A stretch of DNA of 64,000 bases from Erinaceus europaeus (GCF_950295315.1 NC_080172.1:117185288-117249287), one strand, 5' to 3'; shown: positions 30,784 to 41,188, counted from the first letter of the stretch. Program-made: numbers and translations. Notes: generated by a model from the letters alone, not told the origin.

Positions 30784-31457
30784 GCCAAAGTCAGCAGCTG
30801 TGGCAGAGACGTCCCAACTCCCGGAACTGGGACTGCTAAGGCTGGGGGTGGAGGCTGGAGGGGGACAGAGAGGCGCCCAGGCCAAGCCCAGCACCCCTCT
30901 CCCACCCTCACTCCTCACGACCCTCCAAGCCCCCAGCCTCCCCATCTGGCATCTCCAAATCTCAGGGAGCCCCTGAATGGGGGGGGCAGCCCTCCTGCGG
31001 TGTCTCCCCACCCCAACCCCAACAGGGCACCATTCCCCAGAACAGCCACAAATTACAGACTAGAGCTGGGAGATGGCTGGCTAGAAGGAAGGGCTGGGGG
31101 TGTGCCCATCCTCCCTGCCCCCACCAGGAGCAAAGGACAAAGGGGCCTGAAGGACGGAGGGCCCAGTCCCCAGCAGGCTGCCTGCCCACAGCAGCTACAG
31201 ACAGGTTCTGCAAGTTGGCCTCAGGGGCGGGGAGGCAGGACACCACGGCCACTAATTACAAATTGGTCAGGGAGGGCCAGGATGCAGGAGGCGGCCCTGC
31301 TCCAAACTCAGGTGGGGTGGGAATTCCTGCTCTTTCCAGAACCGACAGCCCCCCCCACCCTGCCAACCGGAAGAAGAGCCTGAGTGACACCCAGAGAGTG
31401 CAGCTCCCTCTCTCTGAGCCATCTATCAATCAGTGGGGGGAGGGAGGCAGAGGCAGG
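30781..31457. other. Unique GC-rich sequence, no gene seen
   Basis: AAATTACAGACTAGAG (31050) and CTAATTACAAATTGGTC (31251) stand out as AT islands. No exon or repeat was recognised. Confidence 0.4.
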
Positions 31458-31458
31458 G

Positions 31459-32070
31459 GAGGGCGGTGTCGCAGCCAGCGTAGCACACGTAGTGTGAAGC
31501 ACAAGGACCTGTGCCAGGACCCAGGTTCAAGCCCCCTGGTCCCCACCTGCAGGGGGGGAGCTTCACAAGTGGTGAAGCAAGGGGAGTCGGGCTGTAGCGC
31601 AGCGGGTTAAGCGCAGGTGGCGCAAAGCACAAGGACCGGCATAAGGATCCCGGTTGGAACCCCGGCTCCCCACCTGCAGGGGAGTCGCTTCACAGGCGGT
31701 GAAGCAGGTCTGCAGGTGTCTGTCTTTCTCTCCCCCTCTCTGTCTTCCCCTCCTCTCTCTCCGTTTCTCTCTATCCTATCCAACAATGACGACAATAATA
31801 ACTACAACAATAAAACAACAAGGGCAACAAAAGGGAATAAATAAATAAAATAAAATAAAATTTTTAAAAAAGTGGTGAAGCAGGGCTGCCGGTGTCTCTC
31901 TGTCTCTTTCCCTCTCTATCTCCCCCTTGCCTCTCCATTTCTCTCTGTCTTATCTAATAAAATGGGGAAAAATGGCCACCAAGAGCAGTGGATTTGAAGT
32001 GCTCGCACCAAGCCCCAGAGATAACCCTGGAGCAAATAAATAAATAAGTAAATAAAGAAATAATATCCAC
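31459..32070 (+). mobile_element. Type A-like SINE with module M, split by a nested type B
   Basis: Left part 31459-31582 has B box GGTTCAAGCCCCCTGG. Right part 31870-32070 resumes at AGTGGTGAAGCAGGGCTGCC, continues to ATCTAATAAAATGGGG, then module M (GAGCAGTGGATTTGAAGTGC ... AACCCTGGAGCAAATA). Confidence 0.92.
31581..31869 (+). mobile_element. Nested type B SINE
   Basis: GGGGAGTCGGGCTGTAGCGC head to AATAAATAAAATAAAA tail. It is flanked by AAGTGGTGAAGCAAGG (31567-31582) and AAGTGGTGAAGCAGG (31870-31884), a target-site duplication with one change. Confidence 0.94.
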
Positions 32071-32857
32071 CACAAGGTGGGATCAGAGTGTCTTTGAAGC
32101 TCTTCCTGATTTTCAGGACGGTGATGAGAATATCAGCACTAACTAGTAGGGAGGCTGACCAGGGCCCAGCACCATGCTGTCACACCCACCATCCCAAGTT
32201 CCCCAACAACAGCCTGAACCAGGTACCGTGGCAGAGGGTGCCCTGCAAGCCTGTGGGCACTGAGGCCGGAAGACGCCATAGCTGAACCCCCAACCGGCCC
32301 GACTCCAAAGCCCGGGGTCTGGGATTAGACACGGATCATCCGGACCGTCCCTCTTCAACTCTAAACAAAGACAGGACTCTACCAGGAGTCTCTGAGGCTC
32401 CAGGGCTCTGTGTCACCCTGGCAGCAACCACCGTGGAGGGAGCGCCAGAACTGGGCTGATGCTAGGACAGGGGCAGCCCAGCTCCTTGGAGATGTCAAGG
32501 CCACGGACCTCCTCACGGCACTCACCCCTTCCCTGGCTCTGCAGGCCCCAAGGCCACCAGGTATGCTGGTCTTCCTGCTAGACACCCCTCTGCCTGAAGC
32601 AGCCCCCCCCCCCAAGCCTGGGCCCACTGACACACTGGGCTGGCAACTCCATGTGCAGAAGTCTGCCCACCGGACCACCGAAAACCAAAAACACAGTCAC
32701 CCCCACCCCGTTCCCACAGCTGAGAACTGCTCCGGGGACAGACTTGCAGGGACCAGGGTGTCTGAGTTGAAAGAGGCCTCAGCCCTGTAGACGGTGGCAC
32801 TTAGCAGGGAGCCCTGATCTCTTGAAGTCTCAGTCTCCTCACCTAGAAAATGGGGTG
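32071..32857. other. Unique GC-rich sequence
   Basis: A MIR-like tail GTCTCCTCACCTAGAAAATG lies near 32833-32852. No gene was recognised. Confidence 0.42.
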
Positions 32858-32859
32858 AC

Positions 32860-33225
32860 TGGGCTGGGTGGTGGCGCACCTGGTTGAGCACACATTACAG
32901 TGATCCAGGACCTGAGTTCAAGCCCCCGGTCCCCACCTACAGAGGGAAAGCTTTGTGAGTGGCGAAGCAAGGCTGCAGGTGTCTCTCTGTCTCTCTTTTA
33001 TTTCTCTGCCTCCAGGGTTATGACTGGAGCTCAGTGCCGGCACTACAAATCCACTGCTCTTGGAGGCCATTTTTTCCATTTTATGGGACAGGATAGAGAG
33101 AAATTGAGAGAGATGGGGGAAATAGAGAGGGAGAGAGACAGATAGACACCCACAGACCTGGGCTCTCGAACCCAGATCCTTGCGCTGGTCCTATGTGCCC
33201 TTAACTGGGTGCACCCGGCCCCGGT

Positions 33226-33264
<39 letters not shown>

Positions 33265-33315
33265 TTCCTTCCTTCTCCATAGCTGGTTGTCTCTATCCAA
33301 TAAATAAATAAGGGT
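32860..33315 (+). mobile_element. Type A SINE split by a nested reversed SINE
   Basis: Left part 32860-32996: GGGCTGGGTGGTGGCGCACC to CTCTCTGTCTCTCTTTTA. Right part 33225-33315: (TC)n, CATAGCTGGTTGTCTC and CTATCCAATAAATAAATAA. Confidence 0.88.
32997..33224 (-). mobile_element. Nested SINE with module M
   Basis: Module M in reverse (CTCTGCCTCCAGGGTTATGA ... TTGGAGGCCATTTTTTCC), GGATAGAGAGAAATTGAG middle, head complement CTTAACTGGGTGCACCCGG. Confidence 0.88.
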
Positions 33316-33504
33316 CTTACTTACTGCTAAGTACTCTGCAGTGCACAGGACCACCCACAAGAAAGGAATCTGCAGGGCCCTATGCCAGTGGCACCCAGGG
33401 CAACCTGCATTGTGAGGCAGATGGAGTAACTCAGCCTCTTTCCCTTGATGCCTTGGCCACTAGGAAGCACAGATAAGGAACTTTATATATATATATGAAA
33501 CACT

Positions 33505-33796
33505 TAGGAGTCGGGCAGTAGCATAGTGGATTAAGCACACGTGGTGCAAAGCTCAAGGACCGGCGTGAGGATCCCGGCTCCCCACCTACAGGGGAGTCAC
33601 TTCCCAGGCGGTGAAGCAGGTCTGCAGGTGTCTGTCTTTCTCTCCCCCTCTCTGTCTTCCCCTCCTCTCTCCATTTCTCTCTGTCCTATCCAACAATGAC
33701 GACAGCAATCACAACAGCAATAATCACTGCAGTGATAAAGGAAGGGTAACAAAAGGGAATAGATAAATAATAAAATAGATAAAATTTAAAAATAAG
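33505..33796 (+). mobile_element. Type B SINE
   Basis: AGGAGTCGGGCAGTAGCATAG head. The B box is deleted (GATCCCGGCTCCCCACC). Tail near GGGTAACAAAAGGGAATAGA. Confidence 0.92.
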
Positions 33797-33942
33797 GGCC
33801 AGGCAGTAGCTCACTTGGTTAAATGCTCACATCAAGGTGAACAAGGACCTGGGTTCCAGTCCCTGGTCCCCACCTGCAAGGAAAAAGCTTCACCAGTAGT
33901 GAAGCAGTGCTGCAGGTGTCTCTATATCTCTTAAAATTGTTT
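33797..33942 (+). mobile_element. Type A SINE, 3' truncated
   Basis: GGGCCAGGCAGTAGCTCACT head, GGTTCCAGTCCCTGG B box, CAGTGCTGCAGGTGTCTC, then the next element. Confidence 0.85.
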
Positions 33943-33947
33943 TATTG

Positions 33948-34152
33948 GGAGTCAGGCAGTGCCGCAAAGCACAGCGACCGGCGTAAGGACCCTGGTTCGA
34001 GCCCCCTGCAGGTGTCTGTCTTTCTCTCCTCCTCTCTGTCTTCCCCTCCTCTCTCCATTTCTCTCTGTCCTATCCAACAACGATGACATCAATAACAATA
34101 ACAACGATAAACAACAAGGGCAACAAAAGGGAAAACAAATATTTTTTAAAGG
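33948..34152 (+). mobile_element. Type B SINE with internal deletions
   Basis: GGGAGTCAGGCAGTGCCGCA head, then B box GGTTCGAGCCCC runs straight into CTGCAGGTGTCTGTC. Body and AGGGCAACAAAAGGGAAAAC end are present. Confidence 0.9.
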
Positions 34153-34157
34153 AAGAA

Positions 34158-34313
34158 AAGAAAGGAAGAGAGGCAGAGAGACACCTGCAGACCTGCTTCA
34201 CCACTGGTGAAGCTTTGTCCCCTGCAGGTGGGGACCAGGGGCTCGAACCCCGGTCCTTACACACCGTAACGTGTGAGTTCACTCAACCAGATGCCCTACT
34301 ACCCAGCCTCTCT
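34158..34313 (-). mobile_element. Type A SINE, reversed
   Basis: GAGACACCTGCAGACCTGCT, CTCGAACCCCGGTCC B-box complement and CTCAACCAGATGCCCTACTA head complement. Confidence 0.85.
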
Positions 34314-34327
34314 CTGTTACCATCTCT

Positions 34328-34416
34328 CACCCTTCACTAGGGACTGGGGACTTGAACCTAGGTCCTTGTGCATGGTAACATGTGCTACCAACCTGCAACC
34401 CCTAGCCAGCCCCCAG
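34328..34416 (-). mobile_element. Type A SINE head fragment, reversed
   Basis: TTCACTAGGGACTGGGGACT, GAACCTAGGTCCTTGTGCAT and GGTAACATGTGCTACC. Only the tRNA-related part remains. Confidence 0.7.
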
Positions 34417-35150
34417 AACAGATCTATCTTCATGTCCTTCTTGTGATGTGTATTTCGCAAGGTGTGTACAGTGGCTGCATAATGTCCCTTTGTGTGGGTC
34501 GAGTGGGTTTTGTGAGCCCTTCCGGGTTGACTGTGGGCTGGCGGTGCCTCCTCTCCCCTGCAGGCCAGGAGCCTGCTGGCGCACCTGCTGCCCTGCCCTG
34601 GACAGCCCCCTCTCTGGGCCCCAGGGACGGCTAAACTGGGCGGTATTCCTTGCATCACTTTTTCATGCTTGGAGCTGGACCAAAACTCACTTTGGCTCCA
34701 AATGCCTGAGACCAGACCCTCCGAAGAAAGGACTTTCCCTGTTCTCTTAATTGGGCAATTTGGAAGCCCAGGCTTGAGTGAAAATATTATTTTTCCCCAG
34801 TCATTCTCAAATTGCTTATTCAATAAGTCAAAGCAGCCAGTCACAGCTAGAGAAAAGAAAACAAGGACCCAAACTTCAGACCAGCTGTGCTGTGTTGTGT
34901 AGACAAAATAAGCCTCCAACAGGCCGACGGAGGCCGATGGGGTCACCTTCGTGACCTGGGGATTCTCCACGTGTTAGCGAGTCGTCAACTGTTCCAATGG
35001 TTTGGGCTTCGGTTTGTGTCACTGTTCCTCTGGGCTGTGTGTGCGTTTACTGACAATATTCTAATTTTAGAGAGATGGAATGTAAAGAAAGAAAAAGGCG
35101 TTCATATACTCCTGACCCAGAAAGAGTCAGGTTGGTTCCGGTGGCCTGCC
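34417..35150. other. Unique sequence including a candidate conserved block
   Basis: 34640-34900 is AT-balanced and non-repetitive (CTTAATTGGGCAATTTGGAA, GAAAATATTATTTTTCCCC, TTGCTTATTCAATAAGTC), which could be regulatory. No coding gene was recognised. Confidence 0.3.
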
Positions 35151-35151
35151 T

Positions 35152-35308
35152 TCTTCCCTTCCTTCCTTCCTTCCTTCCTTCCTTCCTTCTTTGCTTTCCC
35201 TTCTCCCCTGCCTCCCTCCTCCTCTTCCCTTCCCATCCCTTCCTATCCTTTCCCTCCTCTCCCCTCCCCTTCCTTCTCCTTCTATTCCCTCTCCCTTCTC
35301 TTCCCTTA
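35152..35308. repeat. (CCTT)n pyrimidine-rich tract
   Basis: (CTTC)n at 35152-35190, then irregular C/T sequence to 35308. Confidence 0.93.
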
Positions 35309-35581
35309 CTTTTTTTTAATATTTATTTTCCCTTTTGTTGCCCTTGTTGTTTTATTGTTGTTGTTATTGTTGTTGTTATTGATGTCATTGTTGTTGGATA
35401 GGACAGAGAGAAATGGAGAGAGGAGGGGAAGACAGAGAGGAGGAGAGAAAGACAGACACCTGCAGACCTGCTTCACCGCCTGGGAAGCGACTCCCCTGCA
35501 GGTGGGGAGCCAGGATCCTTCTGCCGGTCCTTGCGCTTTGCACCACCTGCGCTTAACCCGCTGCACTACCGCCCGACTCCT
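35309..35581 (-). mobile_element. Type B SINE inserted in the pyrimidine tract
   Basis: CCCTTTTGTTGCCCTTGTTG, GGATAGGACAGAGAGAAATG and head complement GCACTACCGCCCGACTCC. The B box is deleted. C/T-rich sequence resumes at 35582-35622. Confidence 0.93.
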
Positions 35582-35675
35582 TTCCTTTTCCTTTCTTTCC
35601 TCCCCTTTCCATCTTTCCTTCTTTTTATATTAGAACATTGTGGTGAAGTCCACATACATAAAAATAGACCATGCT

Positions 35676-35820
35676 TGCAGTCCAGGAGGTGGTGCACTGG
35701 ATAAAGCTCTGGGCTCTCAAGCATGAGGTTCTGAGTTCAACCCCTGGCATCCCAGGCCAGAGTGATACTCTGGTTCTCTAGCTCTAATTAGTAAAAAATT
35801 AAAATTAAAATTAAAAAGCC
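35676..35820 (+). mobile_element. Type D SINE
   Basis: AGTCCAGGAGGTGGTGCACT head, CTGAGTTCAACCCCTGG B box, AGAGTGATACTCTGGTTC and (AAATT)n tail. Confidence 0.9.
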
Positions 35821-36091
35821 ATATTCTACCATGTTGAGTTGCACAGCCCAGAGGTATTCAGTGCATCCACAGGGCTGTGCGGCCATCAGTGCAATCCAGT
35901 TCGAGAGGATTTGCACCACCCAGAAGGAAATGGCATACGTGTCAGGAGTTCTTCCCACCCCCCCCTTCTGACTCCAGCATGAATTCCCTCTCTCTCTTTA
36001 TAGGTCTGCATGTTTGGGGTACTTCATACAAATGGCGTCTTTCTAAAATATTTTATTTATTTATTTATTAATGAAAAAGATAGGAGGAGGG

Positions 36092-36296
36092 GGAGCCCAG
36101 GCAGTGGCACACCTGGTGAAGCGCACACATTACAAGGCACAAGGACCTGGGTTCAAGCCCCCAATCCTCACCTGCAGGGGGAAAGCTTTACGAGTGGTGA
36201 AGCAGGGCTGCAGGTGTCTCTCTGTCTCTCTCCCTTTCTATCTCCCCTTCCCCTCTCAACTTCTCTCTGTGTCTACTCAATAATATATAGAAAGAT
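36092..36296 (+). mobile_element. Type A SINE
   Basis: GGGAGCCCAGGCAGTGGCAC head, GGTTCAAGCCCCCAATC B box, CTACTCAATAATATATAG tail leading into the (GGAGA)n array. Confidence 0.9.
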
Positions 36297-36374
36297 AGGA
36301 GAAGAGAGGAGAGGAGAGGAGAGGAGAGGAGAGGAGAGGAGAGGAGAGGAGAGGAGAGGAGAGGAGAGAGAGAA
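36297..36374. repeat. (GGAGA)n pentanucleotide repeat
   Basis: About 14 clean 5-bp units in the space between two SINEs. Confidence 0.97.
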
Positions 36375-36375
36375 G

Positions 36376-36472
36376 TAGACATCACCTGGTACATGTGTTG
36401 CTGGAGGTTGAACTCAGGACCTCATGCTTGAGTCCAATGCTTTATCCACTGTGCCACCTCCAGGACCACATA
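36376..36472 (-). mobile_element. Type D SINE, reversed
   Basis: TGGTACATGTGTTGCTGGAG, TTGAACTCAGGACCTC, TGCTTTATCCACTGTGCCAC head complement. Confidence 0.88.
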
Positions 36473-36655
36473 AATGGAGTCTTACATAGTATACCGCAGT
36501 ATCTGACTTTTCACTCAGCGTCTTTTCTTGGTCCCTCCATTCTGTAGTATGAATGTGGACTTCTTTCCTCTTGATGGCAGAGTAATATTCCTCAGCATGG
36601 GCGTGCCTATTCCTGCATGTCCCCACGTATCTATCCAGGTGCACTCTTGAAGTCT
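36473..36655 (-). mobile_element. Old L1 ORF2 3' fragment
   Basis: Minus-strand frame near 36545-36600 reads EYYSAIKRKEV, the conserved L1 ORF2 C-terminal motif. There are many changes and a short length. Confidence 0.75.
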
Positions 36656-36761
36656 GGTGGGCAGGTGGGAGAGGGCACTGTGATGCTGAGGTGGGTTAAA
36701 GAATGGGCCAACAGCACCAACGGTGTCAGTCTTAGTCTGGGTAACTCGGTCAAAACAAGGT

Positions 36762-36908
36762 TAGACCTGGGTCCTTGCACATTATAATAGTGTCTTCAGC
36801 TAGGTGTGCCGCCATCCAGCCCCTCTCTCTTCCTCGCTCTCTCCCTTTTCCATCTTCATTTCCCTCTGTCTTTATCCAATAAAGAAATAAATAAAATATT
36901 TTAAAATA
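36762..36908. mobile_element. Rearranged type A pieces: reversed head joined to a forward tail
   Basis: 36762-36822 is a minus-strand head (ACCTGGGTCCTTGCACATTA ... GTGTGCCGCC). 36823-36908 is a plus-strand pyrimidine middle and ATCCAATAAAGAAATAAATA tail. Confidence 0.7.
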
Positions 36909-36913
36909 TTTTT

Positions 36914-37072
36914 TGACTGGGGAGACAGCATTATGGCTCTGCAAAAAGACGTTGCTGCCTGAGGCTCTGGGGTCCCAGGTTCAATCCCCAGCATCGCCAT
37001 AACCCAGAGGTGAGCAAGGCTCTGGGCTTTTTCTTTCTGTATCTCTTTCCTTAAAATAAGTAAATAATTTAA
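36914..37072 (+). mobile_element. Type C SINE
   Basis: GGGGAGACAGCATTATGGCT head, GGTTCAATCCCCAGC B box, GAGGTGAGCAAGGCTCTGGG and (AATA)-like tail. Confidence 0.9.
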
Positions 37073-37099
37073 AAGAGAGAGAGATTTTCATGCACTCTT

Positions 37100-37385
37100 T
37101 TTTTAAATGTATTTTCCCTTTTGTTGCCCTTGTTGTTTTTCATTGCTGTTGTAGTTATTGTTGTTGTTATTGATGTTGTCGTTGTTGGATAGGGCAGAGA
37201 GAAATGGAGAGAGGAGGGGAAGACAGAGAGGGGGAGAGAAAGACAGACACCTGCAGACCTGCTTCACCGCCTGGGAAGCAACTCCCCTGCAGGTGGGGAG
37301 CCGGGGGCTTGAACCAGGATCCTTACGCCAGTCTTTGAGCTTCGCACCAGGTGCGCTTAACCGATTGAACTACCGCCCAACTTCC
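37100..37385 (-). mobile_element. Type B SINE
   Basis: TTTTCCCTTTTGTTGCCCTT, GGATAGGGCAGAGAGAAATG, TTGAACCAGGATCC, and head complement TACCGCCCAACTTCC. Confidence 0.93.
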
Positions 37386-37424
37386 TCATACAGACTCTTA
37401 AATGAAGCCGCACTTGAACCACAA

Positions 37425-38588
37425 AAGGATCGCAGATTCTCGTGGGCCCTCCCAGGACCTTGGCCTCACCATAGAGCAGTGATGGCAGGGACTGACCCAG
37501 TCTCCAAAGGGAGGCTGGAGTATCCTGCCCTGCCACTCGAGGAAGATGGGTCCTGAAATGACGCAGCCTGCACTGTTCCCAGCTGTGGCCATGAGCTGTG
37601 AGCTCAGACTGACTGGGACTCAGAGGTCACACAGGCTCCTGTGCTGAATATGAATATAAACATAGATGGGTCCTGGGCCAGGTGCATGGAGGGAAATAGT
37701 TAATTTTATCCTAGATTTTTTAATAATAGGAGCTACTCCCTGCCCTAATCCAACTTTCTGGCCCTTTTCTCTACTCTGACACCATCTTCTCTGACAATAC
37801 TTTTATCCAACCTCGTGCTAGCTATCAAACTCAAGCAGAAGTAACTACCATAGTCACAGGCCCCTGGAAACATGCCTAACGTGGACTTCCTAGCTTCCTT
37901 CCACCCTAAGATCCCTAATCTCATCTGCTCTGTTCCTACCTTTTGGTTTCTGCTCATTAACCATTTTGTTTCACTTTATAACCTGCCACCTTCCAGACAC
38001 CAAGTTGCAGATGCTCCATGATTCCATCCTGACCTCCCCGGGCAGATAACCTCACCCATGTGTCCTGGAGCCTCCCCTCCCCAGATCCCTGCCCCACTAG
38101 GGACAGACAGACACAGGCTGGGGGTGTGGATCCACCTGCCAACACTCATGTCCAGTAGAAAAGCAATGACAGAAGCCAGAACTCCCACCTTCTGCTCCCC
38201 ATAAAGAATTTTGATCCACATTCCCAGTGGGGGAGAAGTGATAGGAGGAAGAGGATAAGAGGGCTCTGAACTCTGGCTCCATCAGGACCTGCAGAGAAAG
38301 GAGGAAACAGAGAGGGATATTTGGATGTATTAATGGGGTCAGGAGTGTCTTGGAGGGGCAGAGAGGACGGGACCTGGAAGAAAAAGAGAGTAATCATGTA
38401 CAAATGTAGACAGAGTTGTAGAGATGACAGGTAACCCTTGTCTGCAACCTTGGGAGAACCATGGTGGTTTGCAATGAAGGGACTTGGGATTCAGAACCGT
38501 AGTGGTGGGAACGCTGTGGAGTTATGCCCCAGTTGACATGTAATTTTGTAAATCAATACTAAATCACTAATGAAATTTTTAAAAACGA
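37425..38588 (+). mobile_element. Unclassified retroposon-like repeat, copy B
   Basis: Longest well-aligned partner of copy A. Near its 3' end it holds about 220 bp that copy A lacks (38270-38490). It ends TAAATCACTAATGAAATTTT with an A/T-rich tail. On the minus strand it encodes the same short MGSRRWEFWLLSLL peptide frame as copies A and D. Confidence 0.8.
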
Positions 38589-38751
38589 ACAAAATAAATA
38601 ATAAATGTTAAAAAATTTAAATTAAAAAGTATGGCAGACGAAGGCCTAGGAGGATACTGAAAGTATTGTCTGGGAAAGTGTCAGAGTTGAGAATAAGACT
38701 AGACAGCTAGCTTAGGGCAGAGAGTAGCTCCCTGACATGGTCTAAAGGGCT

Positions 38752-38952
38752 TTTTAAAAATATTTATTTACTTATTCCCTTTCGTTGCCCTTGCTGTTTT
38801 TTTTCTTATTGTTGTAGTTATTATTGTTGTTGTCATTGTTGGATAGGACAGAGAGAAATGGAAAGAGCAGGGGAAGACAGAGAGGAAGAGAGAAAGACAA
38901 ACACCTGCAGACCTGCTTCACTGCCTGTGAGGCGAATCCCCTGCAGGTGAGG
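38752..38952 (-). mobile_element. Type B SINE lacking the tRNA-like head
   Basis: Tail and body complement are present up to ATCCCCTGCAGGTGAGG, then it stops, so this is a 5'-truncated copy. Confidence 0.9.
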
Positions 38953-39240
38953 GATCTAAAGTATTTTTAAAGGACCTTCATATTCATTCCTGAGCAGCTC
39001 TGCTTTAAGGCAGGATCTCAGCTTTAGTGTAAAAGCCCACTTGTGTCCAAACGTCTGAATGAACATTTGACTCTCCAGCAAGCATATCTGAACGGCCAAG
39101 ATTTTTCAGTTCACAGTAGCTCAGTTAACACAGCTTCCAGGGAGCAGGGAGAACATAAGTCTTCTCTTTTTTTCTGCATCAGTCTCTTTCTTCTTCCTTG
39201 CTATGGGTTTCAAATCATGCCCATCTCATCAGTTTACCTA

Positions 39241-39803
39241 GTTGGTTGGCTGGTTGGTTGGTTGGTTGGTTGGTTGGTTGGTTGGGTTGATAAACTGGTT
39301 GGTTGGTTGGTTGGTTGGTTGGTTGGTTGGGTTGATAAACTGGTTGGTTGGTTGGTTGGTTGGTTGGTTGGTTGGTTGGGTTGATAAACTGGTTGGTTGG
39401 TTGGTTGGTTGGCAGGTTGGTTTGGTTGGTTGGTTGGTTGGCTGGTTGGTTGGGTTGGTTGGTTGGTTGGCTGGTTGGTTGGGTTTGTTGGTTGGGTTGG
39501 TTGGTTGGTTGGTTGGATGGTTGGTTGGGTTGGTTAGTTGGTTGGATGGTTGGTTGGGTTGGTAAACTGGTTGGTTGGTTGGTTGGTTTGGTTGGGTGGG
39601 TTGGTTGGTTGGTTGGATGGTTGGTTGGGTTGGTTGGTTGGTTGGATGGTTGGTTGGGTTGGTAAACTGGTTGGTTGGTTGGTTGGTTGGTTGGTTTGGT
39701 TGGGTTGGTTGGTTGGTTGGTTTGGTTGGTTGATTGGTTGGTTGGCTGGGTTTGTTGGTTGGTTGGTTGGGTGGGTTGGTTGGGTTGGTTGGTGGGTTGG
39801 TTT
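39241..39803. repeat. (TTGG)n array with interspersed GATAAACTGG
   Basis: About 560 bp. GTTGATAAAC interruptions at 39286, 39331 and 39380 (45-49 bp spacing) and GGTAAACTGG at 39561 and 39661 (100 bp) show higher-order duplication. Tryptophan/leucine/valine/glycine ORFs are by-products. Confidence 0.97.
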
Positions 39804-40013
39804 TTCCACCAGGGCTTTGTCTGGGCTTAGTTCCAGCATGGTTGTGATTCCGATATACCTGCCAGGCAGATTTTTTTCCAGATAGAGTGTGAGAGGGAGA
39901 GAGACACACAAGGAGACACCACAGCAAGCACTGCTCCACTGTTCTTGGTGGTTGGGAGCTTGAACCCATGTCCTGTTGCGTGGTAAAGTATGAGCGATCT
40001 CCTGGTCCCTGCA
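39804..40013 (-). mobile_element. SINE with an alternative module M
   Basis: TTTTTCCACCAGGGCTTTGT at left is a module M relative. Then CACTGCTCCACTGTTCTTGG, GGGAGCTTGAACCCATGTCC and a degraded head complement. Confidence 0.65.
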
Positions 40014-40081
40014 TCAGCCCTTGGGTCAGATGCTTTCTCTCTACAGCTCTATGAGTGTCTTCCTTAAAATGAATCAAGTAG

Positions 40082-40292
40082 AGGCTAGGCAGTGTGGCAC
40101 CTGGTTGAGCACACGTTACCATGTTCGAGGACCTGGGTTCAAATCCCCAGTCCCCACCTGTAAGACGAAAGCTTCACAAGAGGTGAAGCAGGGCTGCAGG
40201 TATCTCTCTTTCTCTCCCCTCCTCTTCCTTCCTCTCAATTTCTCTCTGCTCTTTCCAATAAGTAAATCAATAAATTTTACTTTATAAAAAAT
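40082..40292 (+). mobile_element. Type A SINE
   Basis: AGGCTAGGCAGTGTGGCACC head, GGTTCAAATCCCCAG B box, CTCTTTCCAATAAGTAAATC tail. Confidence 0.9.
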
Positions 40293-40385
40293 GATATAAT
40301 ATCAATCAAGAAATGAAACCTGCTAGGCAATGTCTTGTTCTGAAAATTCAGAGCAGACGAAAACATTTAGATTTAAATAATTACA

Positions 40386-40515
40386 GAGACCAGTGTGGGG
40401 ACCATCTGGCCCTGTAATCAGTGAGGCACACAGAGACCCAGAGGGGAAGTGACTTGCCCAAGGTCACACAGTGAGTCTGCACTGGGCCCAAGTGGGTACC
40501 CAGGTCCCCCAGCAC
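40386..40515 (+). mobile_element. MIR SINE
   Basis: GAGGGGAAGTGACTTGCCCA followed by AGGTCACACAG and CCCAGGTCCCCC is the conserved MIR core. This is among the clearest ancient repeats in the window. Confidence 0.85.
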
Positions 40516-40925
40516 TGCCCAGAGAGGCCTAAGAATAAAGGTCACTATCTAAACTTCAAGGAGACACATACAACTTCCCCATCCCCGAGGAGACTCGATG
40601 GAGGGAATCATTGCAGACACCACTGCCACACACAAAAAGTTTTCAAAGCCTTTCCTAACCTAATATATGTAAAGAAATCTTTAGAGAGTCTTTCCCCATT
40701 AATCAGCTGTCAGCTAGTTCTCGGGGCGGGATGGAGAGTGCGGGATGGAGACGGCCGACTCACTTCCCAGAGACTGTCCTCGGGATTTCAATAAATGAGT
40801 TTTGCAGAGCTTTGGGGAAGGTGACTGGGCAAATGAGAAATAGCTCCAGCACCCCCAAATGCTTTGCACCAGCATGAGGAGCCCTCAGAGTCAGTGACTC
40901 TTGCACTTTGATGTGCACTGAAGTC
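40516..40925. other. Unique sequence, no gene seen
   Basis: No recognisable repeat or exon. Confidence 0.45.
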
Positions 40926-41188
40926 AGATGGAGAGAGAGAGGGAGATGGTGAGAGAGAGAGAAATGGAGAGAGAGATGGAGAGAGAGAGGGAGAGAGGGA
41001 GATAGAGAGATGGAGAGAGAGACGAAAGAGAGAGATGGAGAGAGAGGGAGAGAGAGAGATGGAGAGAGGGAGATGGAGAGAGAAAGGTGGAGAGAGAGAG
41101 AGGGAGAGAAAGAGGGAGATGGGGAGAGAGAGAGAGAAAGAGATGGAGAGAGCCACAGCAGAGAGAGAAAGAAAACAGCAGAGAGAGT
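40926..41188. repeat. (GA)n-rich purine tract
   Basis: About 260 bp of GAGAGA with GATGGAGAGAG interruptions, occasional C/T. Overlapping arginine/glutamate or serine/leucine ORFs are by-products. Confidence 0.95.

Noticed and set aside
34887..35633. 248-codon plus-strand ORF
   Set aside because: It spans a CCTT tract and a reversed type B SINE. No protein family is recognisable.
39043..40122. Asparagine/proline/threonine/glutamine and tryptophan/leucine/valine/glycine ORFs
   Set aside because: These are direct translations of (TTGG)n, open in several frames.
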